Shown: positions 6,947 to 15,757 of the stretch, piece by piece
How positions within the stretch are numbered: position 1 is the first letter of the stretch
Layout of the letters: each line of letters opens with the position of its first letter
NCBI GenBank assembly: GCA_017429525.1
Contig: JAFROT010000046.1
Span: forward strand, 84,414 to 148,413
Direction: 5' to 3'
Length of the DNA: 64,000 nucleotides
Source of the DNA: Bacteroidaceae bacterium
GTDB taxonomy: Bacteria; Bacteroidota; Bacteroidia; Bacteroidales; Bacteroidaceae
Notes under the pieces: generated by a model
What the model was told of the DNA's origin: nothing
Seen by the model: only the letters and a program-made list of their open reading frames with translations
Databases searched by the model: none
Translations under genes and position numbers: made by a program

Positions 6947-8998
6947 TTACTTCTTGGTGATGGTGAAGTCGTCAATGAGGAGGTCGGTGCCAGTGGTCTT
7001 CGAGTTCATGACGACGAGGCAGACGGTTGTCTTCGAGGAGAGTGTGAAGCTATATTTAACCTGTTGCCAGTCTTGGTCGATGTCATTGACATATTTGTTC
7101 TTTCCATCTTCACCTTTGTCATAGTTGTAGGTGATGCTTGAACCGACGGCGGCGTAGCCTGGGCAGAGGCTTGCAGCAGAGCTGGTTGCTGCTTTCGTCC
7201 AGAAGGCGCAGTCGTAGGTGCCGGCCTCAAGCTCCAGTTCCTTATAAGCCAAGCGCTTATTGCCGGAGGTGGAGCCTTTGACTATCACGGAATAGCTGCC
7301 GCCATGAGCATCTGTGCTCTGGGAGAGGGTAGCGTTGCTGGCAGTGGAAACACTCTTCCAACCTATGGGCTGATTGCCTTCCCACGTCTCGAAGTCACCA
7401 TTAGTGAAGTCGGCGAGAGAAGAGCCGCCGGGAGTGTCGCCACCACCACCTTCACCTCCTTCGAGGATCTGAACGTCGGCGTTCTTGATTTCGGGCGTTA
7501 CATTACCATCTTTGACGAACTTCATGAGCTGGCCAGTAATCTTCACTTTCATGCCAACCTTGAATGCGCTGACGCCTTCGGGGAGGTTAGCCCAATAAGC
7601 CTCAAAGACACGACCGCCATCCTGTGTGTCGGCCATCCAGAACGACTGCTGGTCGCGGCTGACATTGCCTATGACCTCGGTGATATAGCCAGAAACGGTG
7701 TAAGTCTCTGAAGATGTGGCTCCGTCGGCCAATGCGTTGGTCAGTTCTACGGCCTGTGCGCAGGTGACTTCGGTGCCGGTGGGTGCGGGCGTGTCGCCAC
7801 CACCTTCTTCAAGGATAATGACGGTTGCATTCTTGATTTCGGGTGTTACGTTGCCATCCTTGACGTACTTCATCAGTTGGCCAGTAATCTTAACCTTGCT
7901 TCCTTTCTTGAATGCGCTGACGCCCTCGGGGAGATTAGCCCAGTAGGCTTCAAAGACGCGGCCACCATCTTTCGTGTCGGCCATCCAGAATGTCTGTTGG
8001 TCGCGGCTTACGTTGCCTACGACTTCGGTGATGTAACCAGTGACGGTGTAGGTCTCAGTAGAAGTGGCGCCGTCGGCGAGTGCGTTCGTGAGTGTTACGG
8101 CTTCGGCACAGGTCACGGCGATACCTTCAGCCGGCGTCTCTTCACCACCTTCCTCCAGGATCTCAACAGTTGGGTTCTTGATTTCGGGCGTTACCTGACC
8201 TGTGTTCGTGTTGACGTACTTCATGAGTTGTCCGGTAATCTTCACCTTGCTGCCGACCTTGAATTCACTGACGCCTTCGGGGAGGTTAGCCCAGTAAGCT
8301 TCAAAGACACGGCCACCGTCCTTCGTGTCGGCCATCCAGAATGTCTGTTGGTCGCGGCTTACGTTGCCTACGACTTCGGTGATATAGCCGGTTATGGTAT
8401 AGGTTTCAGCCGATGTGCCACCATCAGCCAGAGCTTTAGTCAGCTCAACGGCTTCAGCACAGGTTACTTCGATGCCTTCTGCCGGCGTCTCGCCTCCGCT
8501 GCTGTTGATGGAATAGACATAGGCTTGTCCCTTTCCGACGGTTTCGGGTGTGTTGCCCCTGTAGTTTACGACTTTACCATAAACGATTACCTCGTCGCCA
8601 ACTTTGATTTGGTCGACAGACGTGAATCTCTTGTTGCCCGGTCCATAGACTTGGAAAGCGGTGAATGTGCTGGTGGGATTACCCTCGTCGTACATCGTGA
8701 AGGTCATGTTGCCATACTGGGATATGGTAGCGTCTGAGGTGCTGTTGGCAGCCACCTTTCCTTTGATGTAATAGGCCTGATCAGATTCCACATCAGCCTC
8801 CATCTCTCTGACGAGAGCAAGACAAGCGGCCACGTTGAACGGATCGTCGAGCGTGCCGCTGCCGGAGGGCTCTACTTCGATAGGTGTTTCGCCACCTTGA
8901 TCGGTCGGGATGTTGTAGGGCTCTGGCACGTCCTCACATGCTGTGAATGCTCCTACTGTGAGTGCTGCGCATAGCAGCAGTTTCCAATACTTTTTCAT
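6947..8998 (-). CDS. Lipoprotein with four OB-like units (three near-identical) and a C-terminal jelly-roll-like domain
   Basis: 683 residues from the ATG of MKKYWKLLLC (an in-frame ATG 7 codons upstream is possible). Lipobox AFTAC. Residues ~45-165 form a first OB-like unit (QAYYIKGKVAANS, VGDEVIVYGKVVNY). Three tandem ~116-residue units follow, each with VTCAEAVELT, YTVTGYITEVVGNVSRDQQ, FWMADTKDGGRVFEAYW, KVKITGQLMK and PEIKN. The last ~150 residues start FTNGDFETWEG and end LLIDDFTITKK, like a carbohydrate-binding or discoidin-type jelly roll. OB folds commonly bind nucleic acids or sugars. It lies between the RAYT gene and a DUF5689 lipoprotein in the TonB-receptor operon, so it may be a surface ligand-binding partner. 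That role is inferred. Confidence 0.75.
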   Translation of the reverse strand: MKKYWKLLLCAALTVGAFTACEDVPEPYNIPTDQGGETPIEVEPSGSGTLDDPFNVAACLALVREMEADVESDQAYYIKGKVAANSTSDATISQYGNMTFTMYDEGNPTSTFTAFQVYGPGNKRFTSVDQIKVGDEVIVYGKVVNYRGNTPETVGKGQAYVYSINSSGGETPAEGIEVTCAEAVELTKALADGGTSAETYTITGYITEVVGNVSRDQQTFWMADTKDGGRVFEAYWANLPEGVSEFKVGSKVKITGQLMKYVNTNTGQVTPEIKNPTVEILEEGGEETPAEGIAVTCAEAVTLTNALADGATSTETYTVTGYITEVVGNVSRDQQTFWMADTKDGGRVFEAYWANLPEGVSAFKKGSKVKITGQLMKYVKDGNVTPEIKNATVIILEEGGGDTPAPTGTEVTCAQAVELTNALADGATSSETYTVSGYITEVIGNVSRDQQSFWMADTQDGGRVFEAYWANLPEGVSAFKVGMKVKITGQLMKFVKDGNVTPEIKNADVQILEGGEGGGGDTPGGSSLADFTNGDFETWEGNQPIGWKSVSTASNATLSQSTDAHGGSYSVIVKGSTSGNKRLAYKELELEAGTYDCAFWTKAATSSAASLCPGYAAVGSSITYNYDKGEDGKNKYVNDIDQDWQQVKYSFTLSSKTTVCLVVMNSKTTGTDLLIDDFTITKK
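7440..8485. repeat. Three tandem ~350-bp coding repeats
   Basis: Units at about 8137-8485, 7789-8136 and 7440-7788 encode near-identical OB-like domains. Identity is high at DNA level as well, with long shared blocks around the GNVSRDQQ and ANLPEGVS codons, pointing to recent duplication or gene conversion. Copy number may vary between strains. Confidence 0.85.
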
Positions 8999-9043
8999 AA
9001 TATATGTCGTTTTTTTCAATTATCAATGATGAATGATGTTTTT

Positions 9044-9889
9044 TCAATTAGCCTTAATATCCTCTTCAGCTCGGATGAGAATCTGCCAGGTGTCGCGGAA
9101 GCGGGTGGCGATGCCGTAGAGCGTGACGGGCGTGGAGGGGATAACCCAAGATGCGAAGTCGGCATAGGTGCTGGTGCGAAGCAGCAGCTTGCTCATCGAC
9201 TGTCCGTTAATCGTGTGATGCACATAGCCGTTTGTGGAGCCGTTGTAGATTAGTGGCGTGCCAGCTTTGTACTCGGGTGCGATGGGGTAGCCGGGGTCGC
9301 CGATGGTGACGTTCTCGAGCTTTACGAGGTGTCCGCAGTAGCGGTCTATATCGGTCTGCGCTACCTTGAAGAAGTCGATGGTGTCAATCTGGCTGATGTC
9401 GTGAGAGGGAAGGATGCGTACGTGCTGTTCCCATTTCTCGGTTGACATACGTCCGATGCTGTTGTTGTACTCGTCGCCGAGCTGCGGCTGCTCGCCATAG
9501 CCTCCGATGCAGAGGTCCTTGAGGTCGATGAGAATCTGCTGGCCAACGCTGAGGAAGGGGAAGAGCCCAGTGCCGTTGATGCCTACTACGAGGGCTCCGG
9601 TGGCGTCCTGTACGATAATCTGTTTGTAGATATTGCCGCCGATGTCGTTGCCGATGACGGTGCATTTGAGTTGTGCCTCGTCTTCGATACGCTTGAACGA
9701 GCTTTTGTTGATGACATTGGCATACTTGTCTTTGAGGTCGGCGATGGTCACTTGCTTAGAGGCGTCCTCGGCAATCTTGTTGTTGCCGTATGGCGGGTTG
9801 GTCATATCGGGCGTGTCCCAGTCGCCATCGATGCAAGCGGTCAGAGACAGGGCTGCTATGATTGCCAGAAAAATATGTTTAGTTTTCAT
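9044..9889 (-). CDS. DUF5689-domain lipoprotein
   Basis: 281 residues with a lipoprotein signal (LIAALSLTAC variant; Cys19). The body matches my recollection of DUF5689: TIADLKDKY, KCTVIGNDIGGNIYKQIIVQD, ALVVGINGTGLF, GQQILIDLKDLCIGGYGEQPQLG, then a second OB-like half with LVKLENVTIGDPG and VTLYGIATRF. Such proteins accompany TonB-dependent receptors and secreted nucleases or phosphatases in Bacteroidetes. It is 48 bases downstream of the receptor and 45 bases upstream of the OB-repeat lipoprotein, all on one strand, so it is probably a surface subunit of the same uptake system. Confidence 0.85.
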   Translation of the reverse strand: MKTKHIFLAIIAALSLTACIDGDWDTPDMTNPPYGNNKIAEDASKQVTIADLKDKYANVINKSSFKRIEDEAQLKCTVIGNDIGGNIYKQIIVQDATGALVVGINGTGLFPFLSVGQQILIDLKDLCIGGYGEQPQLGDEYNNSIGRMSTEKWEQHVRILPSHDISQIDTIDFFKVAQTDIDRYCGHLVKLENVTIGDPGYPIAPEYKAGTPLIYNGSTNGYVHHTINGQSMSKLLLRTSTYADFASWVIPSTPVTLYGIATRFRDTWQILIRAEEDIKAN

Positions 9890-9937
9890 AATCTTAAGTA
9901 ACTTGTATTTTTAGCTTTTCATACTTGCACTTTTCAC

Positions 9938-12499
9938 TTAAAACCTGTAGTTCAGGTTGAGCATGAAGTTGAAGCCCTGCACGTAGTACTTCATCGGGTT
10001 CTTCTGGAAGTTGTAGGTGCGGATGGTGCTCTTCTCGCCCGTGGTCTGGTCGGTGGTGTAGCTGGAGCGGCTCTGCTCGAAGCCACCGCTGACGAACTTG
10101 CGGTTGTTCAGGATGTTGGTGAGCATCAGGTTGACGCTGAGCGGATGGTGAGCAACGCGGAACTGGTGGCCGATGCTGCCATCGAGCATGAAGCCTCCGT
10201 GACCCTTCGTCTGTTTGGGTACGATGAGCGATCCGTCGTTGTCGACAGCTCCCGAGCGGATGAGCGTGCTCTGGTAGCGCAGCGAAGGCGAGTAGGAGAG
10301 GTAGATGCGGTCGTAGTAGTTGCCTTTGAGGTTGAAGTACCAGCCCTTGACATTGTAGTTCAGGCCGATGCTCCCGACGGTGAGCGGGGTGCTGGCCTCG
10401 CGCATACCTTTATTATATAGAACGTCCTTGGTGACGGTGCCTTGCGTGGAGAGCAGGTAGCTGACGTCGGTGTTCTTCATGTACTTGGCATCAGACATCG
10501 AACCGATGAGGTCGAGGGTGAGGCCTGTAGCCACGTTGAAGCGGATGCCCAGTTCGACGCCGTAGAAGTTCTTCTCGACACCCGTCATGCTGACGTAGGT
10601 GAAAGAGTTGACATCGTCGTAGTAGTAGTTCTGCCATTCGTTCATGCGTGTGCCGTGGTTGAAGTAGGCGGTCAGGTTGGCTCGCATCCAACTGGTGGCG
10701 ACGGCATAACCGAGTTCGGCGCTGAACATGTGTTCCACCTTCAGGCCGTCGATGAAGTTGTTGTTCATCTCAGCAGCCTGGAAAGCCGATCCGCCGAAGG
10801 AACTGTAGGCCGTAGGTGCATACGTCATATAACCTACGCCGAAGCCGATGACATTACCCTTGCCGAGGTTGATGTTGGAGCCGACTTTGAAACCTCCGTC
10901 GAGGAAGCGTGCTGTGCCGCTCTTGCCATAGGAGTTGTCGGCGAAGAGACCGTTGCGCATCTTACCGTCGCGCCACATCTGTGTGCCACCGATTTTGGCA
11001 CTGATGAAGCTGTGGCTGATGCCGTAGTCGTAGACATACTGTGCCCATGCCGTAGCTTTCTGCACGACGATGTTGAAGTCGTAGCCGAAGCGGTCGCCCT
11101 TGGTGACGGTGCCATTGAAGTTGTTGAGGTCGTACTGCACGCGTGGGTCGCTGCCCGCATAGGTGCCAATGGCGTAGTTGTTGACGTTGTGGAGGTACTC
11201 AGCCCCCATCATGTCGTCGATGGTCTGGTAGTGCATACCCGTGTTGGATGCCAACTGCAAGCCACCTTGCAGCTTGGCGCGGTCGTTGATGGTCCAGTTG
11301 AGTGTCGAACCGAGGTTGATGGCCAACTGGTCATTGTGGCGTGCAGCAACGTAGTAGGCCGCATCGCCCTTGACGGCGTTCATCTGCTGGTTGGCGTAGT
11401 AGAGGCGGTCCCACTGGATCTGTCGGTTAGCCTTGGCAGCTGTCCAGTAGTCATAGCTCTCTTGCCAGGCGGCGAGGTCGTTGTTAGAACCGTCGGTGAG
11501 GCCCCAGACATCGTAGTTGTACGAGGGGAAGTTCTTCCAGTAGTCGGGCTTCGGGTTCTGCGAGTTGTTGTACTGCAGACGAGTGCCGCTGTACATGGCG
11601 TACTTGCCGTAGAGCGAAGTCGTCAGCTTCAGGCGGTCGTTGATGTCGAAATCCCAGGTCAGCAGGAGCGACGGCTCGAAGTTATGAACGACGCGCGAGT
11701 TGCGTTTCTTGCCGTCCTGATAGCCCCAGTTGGGGTTGTAGAGGTAGTTGTTGGCCAGCCAGTAAGCCTCGTCGGTTGAGGCTCCTTGCTGAGCGCGCTC
11801 CGTCGGGTTGCCCCAAGTGGCGATGTTCAGGCTGTGGCGTTCGCCCCATTTCTTCTGCAGGGAGAGGAAGTAGGCCAGCGAGTTGTAGAACGTGCCTTCG
11901 ACGGCTGCCGTCTCGGTGTTCGCCCAGCGATAGCCCACGGTTCCGAAGAACGCCAGACCGCGCTCGTTGAGTCCAGTGCCGAAGGTGTACATGGCACGGG
12001 CCGTGTAGTTGCGGTTGAGCGCTGAGAGCGTCACCTTGTGGCCCGCCGCGTAGTTGCTGGCTCTGAAGTTGTAGTTGTTAGAGCCGCCGAGAGCAGCCAT
12101 GCTGAAGGTGTTGCTCTCGAATGGCGAGGCGTAGTCGATGCCGCGTGTGGCGTCGTTCATGCCGCCAATAGTCGAGTAGCTGAAGCGTCCGTTCTCTGCC
12201 GAGTTGACGTTGACACCATTCATGTAGATGTCGTTGTACTTCTGGTCCAATGCACGGAACTTGAAGCGCATCGGACTGAAGAGGTAGCCCACATTACTCG
12301 TGTACATGTTCGTGCTGGAGTTGATCTGGATGACGTCCTGCGTCACGTCGGCATCATCGTCCAGCTGCGATTCGGTAAAAATGAACGAGTTGGCCTCGTC
12401 CTTAATTGCCTTTTCCGTCTCGCTTGTTGTTGGCTCTTGTGCCCAACCTTGCATGGCAAGAAGGAGCAATACAGCTGAAGGTAAAAGTCTTTTTCTCAT
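9938..12499 (-). CDS. TonB-dependent outer-membrane receptor
   Basis: 853 residues from MRKRLLPSAVLLLLAMQGWAQ, a clean signal peptide; an ATG 11 codons upstream would spoil it. The usual Bacteroidetes N-terminal carboxypeptidase-like domain is missing. The mature protein opens with an acidic stretch and a plug domain (FKFRALDQKYNDIYMNGV), followed by a long 22-strand-type barrel of alternating aromatic strands ending FNFMLNLNYRF. It would import a ligand across the outer membrane using TonB energy. It is the first gene of the minus-strand operon with DUF5689, OB-repeat lipoprotein, RAYT and nuclease, and is divergent from a secreted EEP nuclease. Nucleic-acid fragments are the inferred cargo; no SusD partner is present. 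Confidence 0.9.
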   Translation of the reverse strand: MRKRLLPSAVLLLLAMQGWAQEPTTSETEKAIKDEANSFIFTESQLDDDADVTQDVIQINSSTNMYTSNVGYLFSPMRFKFRALDQKYNDIYMNGVNVNSAENGRFSYSTIGGMNDATRGIDYASPFESNTFSMAALGGSNNYNFRASNYAAGHKVTLSALNRNYTARAMYTFGTGLNERGLAFFGTVGYRWANTETAAVEGTFYNSLAYFLSLQKKWGERHSLNIATWGNPTERAQQGASTDEAYWLANNYLYNPNWGYQDGKKRNSRVVHNFEPSLLLTWDFDINDRLKLTTSLYGKYAMYSGTRLQYNNSQNPKPDYWKNFPSYNYDVWGLTDGSNNDLAAWQESYDYWTAAKANRQIQWDRLYYANQQMNAVKGDAAYYVAARHNDQLAINLGSTLNWTINDRAKLQGGLQLASNTGMHYQTIDDMMGAEYLHNVNNYAIGTYAGSDPRVQYDLNNFNGTVTKGDRFGYDFNIVVQKATAWAQYVYDYGISHSFISAKIGGTQMWRDGKMRNGLFADNSYGKSGTARFLDGGFKVGSNINLGKGNVIGFGVGYMTYAPTAYSSFGGSAFQAAEMNNNFIDGLKVEHMFSAELGYAVATSWMRANLTAYFNHGTRMNEWQNYYYDDVNSFTYVSMTGVEKNFYGVELGIRFNVATGLTLDLIGSMSDAKYMKNTDVSYLLSTQGTVTKDVLYNKGMREASTPLTVGSIGLNYNVKGWYFNLKGNYYDRIYLSYSPSLRYQSTLIRSGAVDNDGSLIVPKQTKGHGGFMLDGSIGHQFRVAHHPLSVNLMLTNILNNRKFVSGGFEQSRSSYTTDQTTGEKSTIRTYNFQKNPMKYYVQGFNFMLNLNYRF

Positions 12500-12540
12500 T
12501 GGTAAAGTTACGAAAAGATGTATTTTCGCCACAAAGAAAG

Positions 12541-12567
12541 CAAAAATAATCCGTATGTAGAAACAAA
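12541..12567 (-). promoter_or_regulatory. Probable promoter of the TonB-receptor operon
   Basis: On the minus strand TATTTTTG (12548-12541) matches the -7 element. The nearest TTTG (12567-12564) is only 15 bases upstream, shorter than ideal, so the -33 part is uncertain. Confidence 0.45.
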
Positions 12568-12606
12568 TACCTCTTTTTTTTCTTTTTCGTGAAAAAAAGA
12601 TTTCTT

Positions 12607-12640
12607 TTTGTGGTTCATAATATAAAAAGAATTATCTTTG
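12607..12640 (+). promoter_or_regulatory. Promoter of the EEP nuclease gene
   Basis: TTTG (12607-12610) lies 22 bases upstream of TATCTTTG (12633-12640). The start codon is 44 bases further on. It is divergent from the TonB-receptor operon promoter, so the two arms of the locus share one 185-base control region. Confidence 0.7.
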
Positions 12641-12684
12641 CACCCTGAACAGCATAGTGAACCATCAAAATCTTAGATTGTAAT

Positions 12685-13722
12685 ATGCGTAAATCACTTT
12701 ACCTCGTGGCGTGTCTGGCTATGCTCAGTCTGACCGCACTGGCCCAGAATGGGCGCGTCGGGATGTATGCTATCGGCTTCTACAACCTGGAAAATCTGTT
12801 TGATACTCAACATGATGAGAATAAGAACGACTATGAGTATCTTCCCGATGGTGCCAACAAATGGACTGAAATGAAGTATCAGCACAAGCTGAAGAATATG
12901 GCTCAGGTGCTTGGCGAGATGGGTACCGACCGTATCCGCACCGGTTGCGCCATCATAGGCGTCAGCGAGGTGGAGAACGCACGTTGCCTCAGAGATCTCT
13001 GCGTCCAGGGAGCACTCGGCCGCCGCGGTTTCAAGTTCTGCCACATCGAGGGCCCCGACAATCGAGGCGTCGACTGCGGCCTGCTCTACAATCCTCAGTT
13101 CTTCAAGCCTGCTAAGGTGTGGCTGCAACCCTACGTGTTGAAGGAGCGCGGTGCTCGCCCCACTCGTGGCTTCCTCACCGTGCAAGGCACCCTCGGTGGC
13201 GACAGCATCACGGTCATCGTTTGCCACTGGCCCAGCCGTTTCAGCGGCGCACCTGCCCGCAACTGGGCTGGTGAACAGGTCAAGGCCGAGAAGGACAGCA
13301 TCCTGAGAGCCAATCGACGCATGAAGGTCCTCGTGATGGGCGATATGAACGACGATCCATTCAGTCCCTCGATGGCACGCTATCTCGGCGCTCGCCGTAA
13401 GATGGCTGACGTCAAGGCCGTGACGGATATGTATAATCCCTGGTGGCAGATCCTGCTCGACGGCAAGGGCACCCTCCGCTACGATGGCAAATGGAACCTC
13501 TTCGATCAGATTGTCATGACGCAGAATTGCATCTCGGGCGTTGCTTCCAAGAACTACTCATCGCTCACCTTCTATAAGGCTGAGATTTTCAAGCGTGACT
13601 ACCTGCTCCAAGATAGTGGCAAATATAAGGGTAATCCCAAACGCACCCACGCAAGTGGCGTATGGATGGACGGCTATAGCGACCACTTGCCCGTCGTCAC
13701 CTATTTTGTGCGCACCCTTTGA
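12685..13722 (+). CDS. Secreted endonuclease/exonuclease/phosphatase (EEP) family protein
   Basis: 345 residues with a signal peptide (YLVACLAMLSLTALAQ). All the EEP superfamily motifs are visible: FYNLENLFD (~32-40), GVSEVEN (~95, metal-binding Glu), CHWPSR (~178), VLVMGDMNDDP (~216, catalytic Asp and Asn) and the terminal YSDHLPVV (~335, general-base Asp-His). The family hydrolyses phosphodiester or phosphomonoester bonds in nucleic acids or lipids. It is exported and divergent from the TonB-receptor operon that ends in a second, unrelated nuclease. This supports a shared role in breaking down extracellular nucleic acid. Substrate is inferred. Confidence 0.88.
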   Translation: MRKSLYLVACLAMLSLTALAQNGRVGMYAIGFYNLENLFDTQHDENKNDYEYLPDGANKWTEMKYQHKLKNMAQVLGEMGTDRIRTGCAIIGVSEVENARCLRDLCVQGALGRRGFKFCHIEGPDNRGVDCGLLYNPQFFKPAKVWLQPYVLKERGARPTRGFLTVQGTLGGDSITVIVCHWPSRFSGAPARNWAGEQVKAEKDSILRANRRMKVLVMGDMNDDPFSPSMARYLGARRKMADVKAVTDMYNPWWQILLDGKGTLRYDGKWNLFDQIVMTQNCISGVASKNYSSLTFYKAEIFKRDYLLQDSGKYKGNPKRTHASGVWMDGYSDHLPVVTYFVRTL

Positions 13723-13811
13723 TTGCCACGTCGGCGTAGCAAAACGCAGCTATCGTTGGCGTTGAACGTTTAAAAAACGTTGCAATATAATGTTGATTCG
13801 TTTTTTTTGCT

Positions 13812-13819
13812 TATCTTTG
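13812..13819 (+). promoter_or_regulatory. fba promoter -7 element
   Basis: TATCTTTG matches the -7 consensus and is followed by CACGCC, giving a leader of about 65 bases. A TTG at 13792-13794 could be the -33 with a 17-base spacer, which is short. Confidence 0.6.
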
Positions 13820-13891
13820 CACGCCAGAAAGAAGAATGATACTTTAATAAATCTTTTTTGTAAATAGTAAATCGTTAAATCGTAAATCTTT

Positions 13892-14890
13892 ATGACAAGT
13901 TACAAAGAACTGGGTCTTGTTAACACCCGCGAAATGTTCAAGAAGGCTGTCGCTGGCGGCTATGCCATCCCTGCCTTCAACTTCAACACCCTCGAGCAGA
14001 TGCAGGCTATCGTTCAGGCTGCTGTCGAGACTAAGTCTCCCGTTATCATGCAGGTCAGCAAGGGTGCTCGCAACTATGCTAACGGCACCATCCTGCGTTA
14101 TATGGCACAGGGCGCTGTAGAGTATGCCAAGGAGCTTGGCTGCCCGAATCCTCAGATTGTCCTTCACCTCGACCACGGTGACAGCTTCGAACTCTGCAAG
14201 GAGTGCATCGACAATGGCTTCTCCAGCGTCATGTTCGACGGCTCCGCTCTTCCTTATGAGGAGAATATCCGCATCACCAAGCAGGTCGTTGAGTATGCTC
14301 ACGCACACGACGTAACTGTTGAGGCTGAACTCGGTGTGCTCGCCGGCGTTGAGGACGAGGTCGCTTCAGAGGTTAGCCACTACACGAAGCCCGAAGAGGT
14401 AATCGACTTCTCGACCCGCAGCGGTTGCGACAGCCTCGCTATCTCCATCGGCACCAGCCACGGCGCTTACAAGTTCAAGCCCGAACAGTGCACACGCGAC
14501 CCGAAGACCGGCAAGCTCGTGCCTCCTCCCCTTGCATTCGATATCCTGCACCAGATCGAGGAGAAGCTCCCCGGCTTCCCCATCGTGCTCCACGGCTCCA
14601 GCTCCGTGCCTCAGGACGAGGTCGACACCATCAACCAGTATGGTGGTAAGCTGCCCGATGCAGTAGGTATCCCCGAGGAGCAGCTGCGCGAGGCCAGCAA
14701 GAGCGCTGTCTGCAAGATCAACATTGACTCCGACAGCCGTCTGGCCATGACCGCTGCCATCCGTAAGTATCTCGCTGAGCACCCCGACCACTTCGATCCC
14801 CGTCAGTATCTGAAGCCCGCTCGCGAGAACATGAAGAAGATGTACATCCACAAGATTGTGGACGTGCTCGGCAGCAACGACAAGCTGTAA
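13892..14890 (+). CDS. fba: Class II fructose-1,6-bisphosphate aldolase
   Basis: 332 residues. It catalyses the reversible cleavage of fructose-1,6-bisphosphate to DHAP and glyceraldehyde-3-phosphate with a divalent metal, in glycolysis and gluconeogenesis in the cytoplasm. Diagnostic stretches are AIPAFNFNTLEQMQA, VLHLDHGDSFELCKECI (metal ligands His and the catalytic Asp), VEAELGVLAGVEDE, SIGTSHGAYKFKP and PIVLHGSSSVP. Length is as expected for the Bacteroidales form. Strong codon bias toward C-ending codons suggests high expression. It is monocistronic, with its own promoter and a strong terminator at 14914-14950. Confidence 0.97.
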   Translation: MTSYKELGLVNTREMFKKAVAGGYAIPAFNFNTLEQMQAIVQAAVETKSPVIMQVSKGARNYANGTILRYMAQGAVEYAKELGCPNPQIVLHLDHGDSFELCKECIDNGFSSVMFDGSALPYEENIRITKQVVEYAHAHDVTVEAELGVLAGVEDEVASEVSHYTKPEEVIDFSTRSGCDSLAISIGTSHGAYKFKPEQCTRDPKTGKLVPPPLAFDILHQIEEKLPGFPIVLHGSSSVPQDEVDTINQYGGKLPDAVGIPEEQLREASKSAVCKINIDSDSRLAMTAAIRKYLAEHPDHFDPRQYLKPARENMKKMYIHKIVDVLGSNDKL

Positions 14891-14913
14891 TCCATCTGAT
14901 TCGTTATCCCTAT

Positions 14914-14950
14914 AAATCCCCGCTTGCTATGTTGGAGGCGGGGATTTTTT
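14914..14950 (+). terminator. fba intrinsic terminator
   Basis: AAATCCCCGC pairs with GCGGGGATTT (10 bp perfect) and runs into a T tract ending TTTTTTC. The apparent ATG at 14929 of the next reading frame lies in its loop, which argues for the later start at 14962. Confidence 0.9.
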
Positions 14951-14961
14951 CTTTCCGCCGC

Positions 14962-15648
14962 ATGAAGCATTTCGCCATACTCTTCTTCCCCGTTGCAGCA
15001 ATGGTAGGCTATTTTGCCACCGATGTTTTTCTCCTGCGCTCGCTCACGACGCTGTCGTGCATGGTCATCTCCCTGATTATTGGCCTGCGACGTCCAGCGC
15101 TGAAGGCTGTCGGCTGGGTGGCAGCCGCCTTCGCCCTCTCCTTTGCTGGCGACTACGTCCTCGGCCATTGGGGGGCGTCGTTCGAGGGCTTCGTCGGTGG
15201 GGTAGGGCTGTTCCTGCTGGCGCACCTCGGTTACGTCATCTACAGTCTTCGCTGTGGCCGTTTGCAGTGGTGGTTGCTGGCGTTGCTCGTGGTCGTCTTT
15301 GGCGTCTATTTTGCGTTGTTGCTCCGCCCGGCCATTGGCGATGCTGTCACCCGCGTTGCCGTGCTTGCCTACATCCTCGTCTCTTGTCTTTCCATGGCCG
15401 CAGCGGTGGGACTGGGCCGCCCTTCGGTCGACTACGACCGGCTGGCTCGTTGGCTCTATATAGCAGGTGTCGCCAGCCTCCTCTTCTCCGACCTGCTGAT
15501 CGCCCAGAAGCGTTTCCTGCACGATGGCACCCTTTATACTCTCATGATGCCCACCTACTTCCTGTCGCAAATCCTTGTCACGGCGGCACTAATCCGTCTG
15601 CGTTGTTGGTTAAAAGGTGGGAAGAAAGGGCAAATGTTAGGGCATTAA
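14962..15648 (+). CDS. YhhN/TMEM86-family membrane protein (lysoplasmalogenase-like)
   Basis: 228 residues from ATG 14962; the earlier ATG at 14929 is inside the fba terminator. There are about eight transmembrane segments. YhhN family signatures are visible: FALSFAGDYVLGH (Asp in the membrane), GLFLLAHLGYVIY and SLLFSDLLIAQKRF. Characterised animal members hydrolyse the vinyl-ether bond of lysoplasmalogen; the bacterial role is unclear. No promoter was recognised between the terminator and the start. Confidence 0.8.
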   Translation: MKHFAILFFPVAAMVGYFATDVFLLRSLTTLSCMVISLIIGLRRPALKAVGWVAAAFALSFAGDYVLGHWGASFEGFVGGVGLFLLAHLGYVIYSLRCGRLQWWLLALLVVVFGVYFALLLRPAIGDAVTRVAVLAYILVSCLSMAAAVGLGRPSVDYDRLARWLYIAGVASLLFSDLLIAQKRFLHDGTLYTLMMPTYFLSQILVTAALIRLRCWLKGGKKGQMLGH

Positions 15649-15692
15649 GAAAAATTTTTGTTGTTTTCCTGCTTTTTGTAGTTTTATTTGCT

Positions 15693-15700
15693 TACCTTTG
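15693..15700 (+). promoter_or_regulatory. -7 element upstream of the GT2 gene
   Basis: TACCTTTG followed by CAGCC fits the -7 consensus, 57 bases before the start codon. The -33 element is not clear. Confidence 0.5.
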
Positions 15701-15757
15701 CAGCCGCTTTGCGCCAGTGTGTGCAAAACGACCATATAATTACTCATTCGCAACGAC

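Noticed and set aside
10442-11779. 445-residue plus-strand open frame
   Set aside because: It is an antisense shadow of the TonB-receptor gene; composition is Val/Glu/His-rich with no domain pattern.
14929-14961. Earlier start of the YhhN gene
   Set aside because: It lies in the loop and stem of the fba terminator and adds a non-membrane stretch.
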